A DNA stretch of 64,000 bases from Elgaria multicarinata webbii (Eukaryota > Chordata > Lepidosauria > Squamata > Anguidae), in NCBI RefSeq assembly GCF_023053635.1, contig NC_086171.1, forward strand, positions 48,339,538 to 48,403,537, given 5' to 3'. Both the position numbers and the translations under genes were made by a program. Shown piece after piece: positions 50,447 through 60,140 of this stretch (positions are counted from its first letter, which is position 1; the number at the start of each line of letters is the position of its first letter). The notes beneath the pieces were generated by a model. It saw nothing but the letters and a program-made list of their open reading frames with translations. It ran no database searches and had not been told where the DNA came from.

Positions 50447-51214
50447 ATTCTTTGGAATCAGAAATAGCACTTTGTGGCTAGCATAGCTGCATCTCTTTCT
50501 TTTTAAGAGGATAAGAAGCTGTCCTGTGGCATGCTTCCCAATGTGGGATGAGGAGAATTACTCTTCTGTCCCCAAGACTGCATGGCAGTGAGATCAAAGT
50601 GTTGTGGTAGGTGGTAAAGACTTGAGCAATTAATTGGAAGGTTGTTTAGGGATGTATGTTTTGTTGGGTTTACACCTGATAATAAAGTTGTTGCATATTC
50701 AGCCTGAGCTCTAACTCTATAAAGTTCCCAAACAGGAGCTTTTGAAGAGTAATGGAATGGGACCCATCAAGAGTAGACAACAGGGTTTAGTAGGATCACA
50801 AAGTCTGGAAAATAGGTCAAGGCAAAAAGCATAAATTGAATCACAGTTGAGGAGGCAGGAAGACAGTCCAATCAGTTATCAGAGTAAAAGAAGAACCAAA
50901 GTCAGGACTGGGAGTAGTCAAGGTCACAACTGGTAGTCTATTCAGAGGAGCTGGAACTGTGGAATGTGTAAAAGCCATAGCTGGAGGCAGACCACAAAGG
51001 GATAGCAGGTTGAGAAGCATGTGCAGGAGAATGTTGAGAAAGCAAGGTCAGGTGAATTACTGTTAAGGAAAAGAGCCGGGTCTGACTTTGGAGTCTTAAT
51101 CTCCAGAAAAAATGTCAAATTAGGGAAGAGTCAGGGACAGGACTTTTGAGGCAAGCTTATAAAGTAGAACAAGCCCTCTGCTGATGGAGGCCTTCAAGCT
51201 TCAGTGACCCAATG

Positions 51215-51404
51215 ACCCTGTTCAGACAAGACGCTAAGCCACGGTGTTTAAGCATTTTGAGCTAAACGTTATGGCTTAGTGTGTTTTGTGAACCATTCCT
51301 AAAAATGGTGGCTACATAGCCAAGGTTTAAACATGCTCATTAACTATTTGCTGCAAAAGAGTTAGTGGCCTAACTATGGCTTAGCGTGTTGTCTGAACAG
51401 GCCC
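51215..51404. mobile_element. MITE with long terminal inverted repeats
   Basis: The left end CCTGTTCAGACAAGACGCTA and the right end TAGCGTGTTGTCTGAACAGG are inverse complements with one mismatch, extending to about 25 bp. The inside has further mirrored stretches around TGGCTTAG. The target duplication could not be fixed, so the superfamily is open. Confidence 0.75.
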
Positions 51405-51975
51405 ATTATGTTAAACTAGAGTCAAGGCTTTAGGTTCAAGTCTGCACTCCTAGTATGTCGTGTTCCTCTCCTGTAGTAATGATGAACATATGCTCTGATG
51501 TACTTTTCATAGAAAACAAGAGAACTATTTAGAATCAGACAGACTTTTGAGGGCAAAAATGACTCATGCTTCTGGCAAGAGTGCTTCATAGTAACAACTA
51601 CATGTTGTTGTTACAATTGGTAGTCTGCTATGAAAAGCTGTTTTATACCATGTTTTTCCCCTACACAAGCCATATACAACTTGTGCAATTAAAATCAAGG
51701 GTGGTTCTCCCATTGTTTTCAATAGGATGTGGATTGCACCCAAACATATTTAGTGTCAGTTCTGAACACACTTGTGAACACAAAAGGCACTTATAGCCAC
51801 TAGTAAAATGATCTTTAATGTATTTACTTGACCGACTCTCAATCTCAATATAATATACATAAATAAATCACACCATAGGTTATATAGCTATTAGCCTGAG
51901 CTGGTTGTATGCCAGAACTTTTGTATATAGTATATGTTCTTAATATATTTATTTGGTTCTTCTCTCCCAAAATAG

Positions 51976-52055
51976 CATGCTATGGAATTGTACAAGTACC
52001 CACTGGACCTTGGTTTTGCAGAAAATGTGAATCTCAGGAAAGAGCAGCTAGAGTG
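51976..52055 (+). CDS. MLLT10: MLLT10 (AF10), second coding exon: end of PHD finger 1
   Basis: Begins after CCCAAAATAG and ends before GTAAGT. With the G from exon 1 it reads ACYGIVQVPTGPWFCRKCES then QERAARV, the invariant second half of PHD1 with the final Cys-x2-Cys ligands. It is 80 bases: two that complete the split Ala codon plus 26 codons, ending in phase 0. The match to the vertebrate protein as I remember it appears complete, and both splice sites are canonical. Confidence 0.97.
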
Positions 52056-52859
52056 GTAAGTTTGAATTATTGTGTAATAATTATATGCATGCTTGTTATA
52101 ATGTTCTAGTGCAAAGTAGTATTGCTCAAATTGTATTACCTTTGGCAGGGGGCAAAATTTTTTCATTCACCACTTAACAGTGGGTGTAAACCAGCTAGAG
52201 GTCTGTAGGAACCCAATTTTCCTTTCTTTGCCTGGATTTTTCAATTCTTCTAGTTTCAGCTTGGAAGTGCAGAGAGATCAGGTGACCCTACTGCATGCTC
52301 CATAGCTGTGTCCTCCACCCCTGTGCTGGACAGCGGGAAAGGATGACTGAGGAGCTTGTGGGTGGGTGTGCCAGCCTCCAGTTTGACTCTCTGGCTTAGG
52401 GTGAGAGAGATGCTAGACACCAAAGCACTCTCTCACCAGTTTGAAACACGGGAAGCTGCTATCATAGTGCTTTTTGGTTTTGGGAATATACACGGGAAAC
52501 CTGAGAGAAGCAAATCTGGTTGACTCTGCATAATGCTCGAAACTTTCTGGCTTCAATATGTGGACTGTTCTGGAATATTGATTCTAACTCCAGAGAATTC
52601 CAACTCCAGACTTTGCAAGGACTCATAATAGGTTTGGATAGTGCTTTATTGGAAATGCTGTAAAATATGTTTATTTGGAGTTGAGTACTGAAATTAGGCA
52701 TGAGATACTGAGAGGTTAAGAGATCAAATGGGAGGCTTGCCTTAAAAAAAAGCAAAAGGCAACTTAGGCATATGGCAAATTAGTGCCTGAGACTTTCTTC
52801 AAAAATATAGTATTGAATTATCATTACTTGGAGGCAATTAATTAAATATTCACTAATTG

Positions 52860-53330
52860 TTTGCATTTGTATGTCATGCTAAACCTTGGCTTAGTACAAT
52901 GCATGAGCAGAAACAAGTCTCAGCAAGCCTTGGGCTCATGCACTTCCTTCTGTGCAACTGGGGAGGAAGAATTCAGAAGCTTTCCCTTTAGCGTCCCCCT
53001 AATTGTAGTTTGTGTCATCTAGAGTAACAAACTGTGATTACCTATTATTATTATTGCTCAATAGCTGAAACTATTAAAACAAGCCAACATTCAAATGGTG
53101 GTTTCTGATGCTCGCACCTTTAAAATAACCATAGTTAATGTTAACCACAGTTCCCAGTTTGGATGATATGGGGAGCTGCAATTAATTAAAAGCAGAAGGA
53201 AAAGCTTCTGAACTCTTTCTCTTCAGCTGCATGGGGGGAGGAGGGGAGAAGTGCCTGAGCCCAAGGCTCACTGCATCTCATTCTTGCTCATGCATGCATA
53301 GTTTAGTGTGATGTGTGAACGTGGTTATTA
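52860..53330. mobile_element. possible decayed inverted-repeat DNA element
   Basis: The left ATGTCATGCTAAACCTTGGC and the right CATAGTTTAGTGTGATGTGT are weakly complementary. The inside has mirrored pairs such as ACCATAGTTAATGTTAACCA, and CATGAGCAGAAAC faces TTGCTCATGCATG. The layout resembles the MITE at 51,215 but is too decayed to be sure. Confidence 0.35.
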
Positions 53331-55259
53331 AGTCATTGCTACAGGATTTACCTTTCATCTTCCAGATTTAGACCTACTTTGCTGTTGAACTCAAAGGTAG
53401 AGCTTTCCCCCTGTGACCTCCTTTCATGCTACCATATGGCAGAGTTTGGAGGGTGTGTAAATAGTGTTTTCCCTTTTGGCACTGTCATAGTCTTGCATAG
53501 CTTTATGAGAACACTTAGTCTTTGACAGGCAATGTATCAAAATATGTTGGCCAGGTTTACTTAACAGATTGGTTTAATAAAGATGGGAGAGTACTTAATG
53601 GACTACCCTTGTTATCAGCTGTCTTCTTCTAGGTGCAGTGGTCTTTTCATGGGTTTTGGAGCAAGTACATTGGGTCATGAGAGTTTAATTCTATTGGAGG
53701 TGGTAGCTGTATTTGATGAGTTATGTGTTTTCACAGATGTTTTAGTATTTTTGTGGCTCCCTGTACTACTTGGCCTTGTACTGGCGTTAGGATTTTGTAT
53801 GTCTGGGTAGAAATTCAACCCATTTTGGTTTTGGCACATTATTCTCTAGTGAGTCAGTTAGAGATTGTTGAAACAGTGGCAGTTATTCTTCTTTTAGAAT
53901 ATTTGTTCTTGCTCCTCTTTAGTCCTACCCGTTGCAATTTTAGGGCTCTCCCTCTCCCCTCCCCATAAAACATCTGTGTGAATTCCAGTGGGCTCCTTAT
54001 CCATGAAACAGCTTATACCAACAATGTGGCTAGATAGTGACATCTATAGTCTCAGAACTTGTCATATGTAAACTGTTTTCTTCCACATCTACAACTTTCT
54101 TGAACACATCTCTTAAACCAGACAAGTACTTTTAGGAGAGAAAAAACTATTCTAGGGGGAAATGTTGCAAAGTGTAAAGAAAAGCCATTAGGAAGGTAGC
54201 AAGCTTATTTCTGATTCTCCTCTTTGTTTTGATGGGCTGTTTTATTCCTTGGGTTTCTCTAAGATTCCTTAAACCTTACTCTAGGCACATGTGGTCCAGT
54301 GTGTGTTCTCTCTTCTTTTGTTCTCCTTATCTCTTGGCTATTTGCAAGGTGAGATGCTCTTGATCCAGGGAAGTTCACTGTGACATGGGGCCTGTTGGGT
54401 GGCAGTGTGATGTGCTCCCTCTGGAGCTGACCTTGAGAGATTGTGTTCATCATTGCAGGAGGAAGAGACCAATTGAATGGGATGTTCCATGGTTATTGAC
54501 TATCATTATTTGACCATGGAACTTTCCTTGACCCCAGCAAATGGTTGCACTTTCAGGGCCAGGGAAAGTATAATGTTCAAAATTGCAGGGTATCCCAGTT
54601 TGGACATTTATTTCTACCTGTGGGAAGGGGTGATTGAAGTGTCAGAGCTCAGTTCCAGTCTTCCCTTGGGGACAATCTGATGGTGGTAGTGTGGAGATTC
54701 AAAGAGACCTGATATTTGAAAACTTATGATCTATAAGGAGATGGTGCTAAAGACTGCATTCTCATATTTTTCTATTTTGCCCAACAGATTTTTCTAAAGG
54801 GGAGAAGAGCAGGTGTATGGCAATGTAGACAGCTTATTGAGTTAAGCAACTTAGAAAGAATGGGCAGCAAGAATGGGCAGCAGGCAACACCTACCCGCAT
54901 ATTCTCTTTGAAAAAGAAGATTTTGGTGTGTTAGCTTTCCATTTTGTACAGTTTGGTCATTTTTGGTAACGGTTACGGTAAATGGAGATTACTTGGTTTA
55001 TCTCCCGTCATAGTCCATGTTTAAATAAAATGATTTTCACTTTAGAATTGCTTTATTTAGTCCTGACCATTGGAGCATATTAAACATTTTTGTAGGCTTG
55101 GAAAGTAAAAAGATTTTTGAACAGAGCTTCCAGTGGTCAAGACACCTATCCCTGGAGAGGCTTTTTGTCTTTTTACTAATATTAACCCCTGTTCTACTTC
55201 TTTCTTTATGCCTTAACCCCCCTGTAAATATCAGTGCATTCAGAATGTTTCAAAACCCG

Positions 55260-55562
55260 AACTGTTGGGTAGTAGTGCATTATGCAAGTTTCTGGTCCAA
55301 GACTCTGAAACATCTTGCCAAGGCAGACCCAATTAGCCCTCTCTCTGATTCACTGTCTGCTGGCAGACAAAAGATATTTTTATTTAGATAGGCCTTTGGC
55401 CCATAAGCTGACTTGTAAATATGCTACAGAGAGTTTTAGCTGGTTGTTTTAATTGGTGTTTTCTTCTGCTTTGTTTTTGTGTTCTGTATTTTATTATTGT
55501 TAGCTACATTGAGTACCATTTGGTGGAAAGGCAGGATACAAATTTAACAAATAATAAATAAT
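55260..55562 (+). mobile_element. LINE 3' end, plus orientation
   Basis: Contains TTTCTGGTCCAAGACTCTGA, later AGATATTTTTATTTAGATAGG, and a closing tail TTGAGTACCATTTGGTGGAA, AGGCAGGATACAAATTTAAC, AAATAATAAATAA. This tail architecture is common to reptilian CR1/L2-type LINEs. Confidence 0.6.
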
Positions 55563-55597
55563 TTGTAGAATTTCAGGATTTCTGTGAAGAAGATAAA

Positions 55598-56352
55598 TTC
55601 CATGCTAAGGATTGTTTGGAAATGGATCGAAAATAAAACTGCCAATATTGTAACGCCTTTATACAAATCTATGGTGTCACCACACTTGGAATACACAGTT
55701 CTGATCGCTGCATCTCAAAAAGGATATTGTTGAGTTGGAAAAGGTGCAGAAAAGGGAAATGATCCATGAGGAAAGGCTACAGCATTTGGGGCTTGCTAGA
55801 TTAGAACAAAGTCAAGTTTTGAATTGTCTAAATTTTGTAAACCGCCCAGAGAGCTTCGGCTATTGGGTGGTATAGAAATGCAATAAATAAAATAAATAAT
55901 AAGTGTTGGAATTGGTGGAGGTTTATAAAATTATGCATGGTATAGAGAATGGGGACAGAAGTTTTTCTCACTCTCACAATACTAGAATCTGGGATCATCC
56001 AGTGAAGCTGAATACTACAGTTAGGATAGACAAAAGGAAGTACTTCTTCAGGCACCACATTGTTAAACTATGGAATTCGATACCACAGGAATGGTGATAT
56101 CCACCAATTTAGATGATTTAAAAAAGGGATTAGATAAATTTATGAAGGGTAGGGCTATTAGTGGCTACTAATCATGATAGCTGTATGTTACCTTCAAGAT
56201 CAGAGACAACTTGCTTCTGAATACCAGTTGCTGGGGAATAGCAGATGTCCGTAGCCCTCATGTCCTGCTTGTGGGCTTTAGCCCTCTAGAAAACAGGATG
56301 CTGGACTAGATAGGTCTTTGGTCTAATCCAGCAGGACTGCACTGATGTTCTC
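55598..56352 (+). mobile_element. CR1-type LINE, 5'-truncated, interrupted copy
   Basis: Contains GAAAATAAAACTGCCAATAT, then an RT C-terminal reading VEVYKIMHGIE, SHNTRIWDHPVKL and RKYFFRHHIVKLWNSIPQ (55,915-56,094). It ends with the family's 3' terminus, TGGACTAGATAGGTCTTTGG then CCAGCAGGACTGC. It is the same family as 2,983-3,640. A separate LINE tail has inserted at 55,814-55,903. The copy is inactive. Confidence 0.85.
55814..55903 (+). mobile_element. LINE tail inserted inside the CR1 copy
   Basis: TTTGTAAACCGCCCAGAGAG, CTTCGGCTATTGGGTGGTAT and AATGCAATAAATAAAATAAA break the CR1 sequence between its 'aggctacagcatttgggg' part and its 'gttggaattggtggaggtt' part. It is the same tail family as 46,958-47,115. 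Confidence 0.7.
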
Positions 56353-56450
56353 AGAGTAGAATCTGTTTTGGCAGGGGTCCATACGTTTTCTTTGGCATTG
56401 GTAGTCAAGTTAAAAATTATGTTCACCAAAGCCTTGGTCCCCCACTTCAG

Positions 56451-56535
56451 CACAGTCCTGTGCATTTTTACTTCAAAGTAAGTCCCATTGTGTTCAATGG
56501 GACCTACTCCCAGATAAGTGTGCATAGGATTATAA
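56451..56535. repeat. short near-palindromic dispersed repeat, best-preserved copy
   Basis: CACAGTCCTGTGCATTTTTA, CTTCAAAGTAAGTCCCATTG, TGTTCAATGGGACCTACTCC, then AAGTGTGCATAGGATTATAA. The two halves are near mirror images about the CCCATTG/CAATGGG centre. Confidence 0.8.
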
Positions 56536-57644
56536 TATTAGTCCCTGACCTTGCACTGCATTCCGTCTCCAGCTCCAGATTTTAACTTCTTTTGGTTGTT
56601 GGTGCCTCAGCCTGTCACCACCAAACAGCTATCCCCAGCTTTTTTTTCTGACCTTGAGCTTGATTTTTGGCATGGGGGACAATCCTCCCAGTCCTTGTGC
56701 TGAAGTCTCTAAAATGGAGATGATCTCTGTCCACTTCCAAGCTAGAGAGGAAGGCTGGTGCTCCTCCTGTCACTTTCTTGAGGGGATGTTGAAATAACTT
56801 GGGCAGGATCTATACTACTGCTTTATAAAGGTTTATAACAGTATTGGCAGCTGTAGGGGCCCATGACACATTCCATACCCTGTTTTCAAACTACTTTCAA
56901 AGTGTTATATCCTGCTTGGTGTAGATTTGGCCTTGGTGTGGTAAGTGGACATGTGGACCCTTGTGTTTGGGTCTTTTCCAACTTGAATGCACCTCCTCCC
57001 AACAATGCTTCCCTTGAACCAGAAACAGTTAACATATTACTTGGAAGCACAGTAGTTCAACTTTCTTGGAAAATCTATAATATAGAAGGATTGTGATTTT
57101 ATTATTTTATTTTTGGAAACTGTACTGAAAATTTTATTTTTAAAGATGGACTATTAACAACTAAGATGAGATGCATCAATGGCTTCATTAAACTTTGTCT
57201 TATACAGAAGCACCTGTGTTTGCCTGCTTTGCACTGTTCTGTAGATACAGAACTAAAAGACTTTGGAGGTTTTGCTTGTCTGTCACTTGGAAAGTGAGAA
57301 TCAGAGGTAGCTGTTACATAAGGAACTACCAATAAATAGACTATAAGAGGGAAATGCATGAGTCCTGAGCTTTGATTTAAGACAGGGGTTGGCAGAAAGT
57401 AGATTGGGATCTACTTGTAGGTCTATGTGATTTGCAGCAATCAGCAAGAATTTCTTGCTCTCAGTTTTTTTTTAACAACTAATAACTAAATGACTTTTCC
57501 TACCCAAATTAAGCTGCTGAAATGAAGAGAGCTTGGAATAACTAGGCGTAGACATTTGGGTGAAAGGACAGTAAGTTCAATTCAGTTCTGAAAACAAATT
57601 CCTAGGCTTGAAATGTGCTAAGAGGCATCCTCGTCTAATTCTCT

Positions 57645-57661
57645 CTGTGTGTGTGTGTGTT
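57645..57661. repeat. short (GT)n run
   Basis: Eight GT units within the MLLT10 intron. Confidence 0.8.
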
Positions 57662-57899
57662 GCACCTGGGTTGGGGTTCTAGTAAAAAACAAAGATCTGA
57701 CAAACCTGAAATCTGCCCACTCCTGATTTAAGGCTTAGCCCTGTCTCTCAGAGGGTTTTCTCAGTGCAAGGTAATACTCGCCTATTTGTTTTTCTTCTCA
57801 TAAATTATAAACTATGAACTACATGAAAATATTTGAATAGTGGGTACGTTATGTTTGTTCTGAAATTTTTTGTTTATAACTGTGTTTGCCTTCCTGTAG

Positions 57900-57954
57900 A
57901 GATGCGAGTTATGCCCTCACAAGGATGGTGCTTTAAAGAGGACTGATAATGGGG
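57900..57954 (+). CDS. MLLT10: MLLT10 (AF10), third coding exon: start of the zinc knuckle
   Basis: Begins after TTGCCTTCCTGTAG and ends before GTAAGT. It reads RCELCPHKDGALKRTDNG plus the first G of the next glycine codon. The CELC pair supplies the first zinc ligands of the knuckle that joins the two PHD fingers. It is 55 bases, so the following intron is phase 1. The next exon should start with the GWAHVVC part; I could not find it before 64,000, so the intron is longer than 6 kb and the gene continues beyond the window. Confidence 0.97.
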
Positions 57955-58659
57955 GTAAGTTTTAAAATCTTTTAAAATGTTATGTAATCAAAGAAGATTG
58001 TTTCCTAAATAACAAATCTTGTCCCCTTTTCTATAGTATTGTTTAATGGGCTGACTTAAATCGGGACATAGCATGGGGCACTAGGTCTTCACCACCAGCC
58101 ATCTATAAATCTTCTGATAACGCTGAAAAGCTCTGAAACTTCTGTATTCCAGAGTTTGTATATTTAATAATTTTGGTGTTCATCACTGTAAAATGTATTT
58201 ATTCTTGCAGCATGTATATAGATTTGAGAAATGTTATCTTCCTCTTACACATGGAGAATGAGAGCACTGTATTATGCTAGAGGGCTGCATATAAATTGTA
58301 GACATTAATTTATGCAGAAATCATTCAGTGTACATGAACAGTGCAGGTTATTTAGTTCCATCTGTAGTTGTGGTTCGCTGTTCTCAAGTGGCATACTTAA
58401 AAGGAGGATCAAGAATTCAATGCTACTACCTGACTTTAAAATGCTATGCTGTTCTTTTCTTTCCCTCTCTCCCTCCCCTTGGTAAAATTCCACCAGCGAA
58501 TTGTACATATTTCACAATTTTATTTTAAATAAAATAATAAATAAATAAAAAACTCATGACGGTAAGAGACTTTCCACAAAAAAGTATTCTTACAAACAAA
58601 GATAAATATAAAGACAAATTTCAGCTTGTGGTTTTTAAAAAACCTGTTACATGAAGAAG
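57955..58659 (+). other. MLLT10 intron 3, beginning
   Basis: Starts GTAAGT. Unique AT-rich sequence with an AAATAAAATAATAAATAAAT run at 58,526-58,550, perhaps another LINE tail. Confidence 0.6.
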
Positions 58660-59110
58660 AAAAAATTTAAAATGTTTTAATACCCTGCCTTTCTACTAAA
58701 CAATCCACAAGGCAGGTAATCAATAGAATTCAATATAAAAGATTAATAATGGCAATGTTAATTTAAAGCCGGCTACACAACACAATCAAATCCGAAGTAA
58801 CTATGCAACACAATAGAGCTATTGAGAGCAGCAAAGAAATTCAAATCAGGATAGTCACAAGACTTGAAAGGCCTGCTGGAATAGTAGTTCATTTGCTCAA
58901 TGCCTCAAATGCAACATGGGAAGGAGTGAAGCTAACCTGGGAGGGAGTTCACAATTTCAGTGCCACCACTGAGAAGGCCCTACCCTGTAGCCACTCAGCA
59001 TACATCGGCTAGAGAGAGCATTCAGAACCAGACTTCAGATCAAAATCTCTGGTTAGACTCATGTAGAAAAAGGTGGCCCTTCAAGTATCCTTGTTCCATA
59101 CCATTTAGGG

Positions 59111-59877
59111 TAGGGATCCACAACAAAGCAGGCACCATGGCACCCGTGGCGACTTCCAGCAGCGCCCACAAAACTCCTCTCCCTGCACTGTTCAAAAAAA
59201 AAAAAAAAATTAAGGAAAAACCTTGGGAAATATTAGGGTAAACTTCTTTTTCTCCCTTTCTAGCCTCTAGCCTTGCTCTTTTGCTCCTCTCTACCACTTT
59301 GCCTTGCTATTTCACCCTCCCTCCAAGTCCCTAGCCTTGACATTTCCCCTCCTCTTTAGCTCACTGTTTCCCCCCTCCTAGGCCATTTCTACATCTGCCC
59401 TTTCCCCCGGGATCATCCCTGTACATCCAAATGACACATAGGGGATCCCGGGAGCGGGCAGGGACAATCCCTCCATTTTCCTGGGATAATCCTTAGGTGT
59501 AGAAAGGGCCTTAGTAGAAAGATCCTTGCTCTTCCTCTACCACTTTGCCTTGCTTTTGCCTCTCCCTCCCAGTGTCTAGCATCACACTTTCTCTCCACAC
59601 ATCTTCACCTTGTTCCTCCTCCCCCCAGCATTTTAGCCTTGCTCTTCCTCTCCCCTCTACTCCTTTGCCTTGCTATTTCCCCCCTCCTTCCCAGCCTGTA
59701 GCCTCAGTATTTCTCTTCTCCACTAATTTTAAACTCACATTTGATTAGCCAAAGCCCCACAGCAGCCATTATATGACTAGCCACATCCTCTATGGGAGAC
59801 ATTTTGTGGTGGTGCCCACAGCTAGTTCTCAAATTCCCAAATGTGCCCCCCAGCTCCAAAAGACTTGGGGACCCCTG
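59111..59877. mobile_element. hAT-type non-autonomous element with perfect target duplication
   Basis: The left end TAGGGATCCACAA and right end TTGGGGACCCCTG are imperfect terminal inverted repeats of the CAGGGGTCCCCAA type. Both sides carry ATTTAGGG exactly (59,103-59,110 and 59,878-59,885), an 8-bp target duplication. The inside has A-rich and CT-rich low-complexity sequence and the Harbinger-like MITE at 59,381-59,510. No transposase was seen. Confidence 0.85.
59381..59510. mobile_element. Harbinger-like MITE nested in the hAT element
   Basis: Starts GGCCATTTCTACATCTGCC and ends TTAGGTGTAGAAAGGGCC. The flanks CTA and TTA fit a 3-bp TWA duplication with one change. The core CATAGGGGATCCCGGG is shared with the copies at 2,822 and 49,519. 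Confidence 0.78.
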
Positions 59878-60037
59878 ATTTAGGGTTTTAAATGACAAAA
59901 CAATTGGAAGTCAGTACAGGATGATTATGGGAAATTTATGGAAATTTCTCTCATTTTAAATTTTCATCTATTGTGAATATAGAATTTGGGTTTCCTCTTG
60001 TGGAATTTTCCTCAGCCATGGCTCTCTGATAAAATGT

Positions 60038-60140
60038 ATTTGATAGATTTATGTCCCAACTCCACAAGAGACTTTCTGAGGTGGCTTACAAAAACAATTA
60101 AAAGATAAAAGATAAAAATCTGGCAAAAATAAAAATATAT
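60038..60140 (-). mobile_element. LINE 3' tail, minus orientation
   Basis: GATAGATTTATGTCCCAACT, then CTTTCTGAGGTGGCTTACAA and an A-rich run. This is the reversed tail layout seen at 62,994. Confidence 0.5.

Larger units (their letters stand above)
45263..51975 (+). other. MLLT10 intron after coding exon 1
   Basis: The 6.7-kb phase-1 intron begins GTGAGT and ends CCCAAAATAG. It holds the repeats listed separately. It also has a 17-bp direct duplication at 45,906-45,945 (ACAGTAGTCTTGTACTG twice, period 23) and an (AAC)n run at 46,373-46,390. No other gene was seen. Confidence 0.85.
52056..57899 (+). other. MLLT10 intron after coding exon 2
   Basis: The 5.8-kb phase-0 intron begins GTAAGT and ends TTGCCTTCCTGTAG. 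It holds the LINE pieces listed separately. The 53,340-55,250 part shows nothing I recognise. Confidence 0.85.
58660..59950 (-). mobile_element. LINE-related repeat, minus orientation, split by a hAT element
   Basis: Starts with the reversed tail AATACCCTGCCTTTCTACT and CCACAAGGCAGGTAATCAAT, and later has GGAGGGAGTTCACAATTTCA and CCACTGAGAAGGCCCTACC. The sequence breaks at 59,110 and resumes at 59,878-59,886 (GGGTTTTAAATGACAAAACA), with the hAT element at 59,111-59,877 between. I recognise it as a common squamate LINE-type repeat but cannot name the subfamily. Confidence 0.6.

Noticed and set aside
51909-52109. 66-codon frame spanning MLLT10 coding exon 2
   Set aside because: Only 51,976-52,055 is coding; both ends of the frame are intron sequence translated past good splice sites.
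55098-55391. 97-codon plus frame before the LINE tail
   Set aside because: Its C-terminal part falls in the LINE 3' end and the rest has no known domain; no splice-bounded exon.
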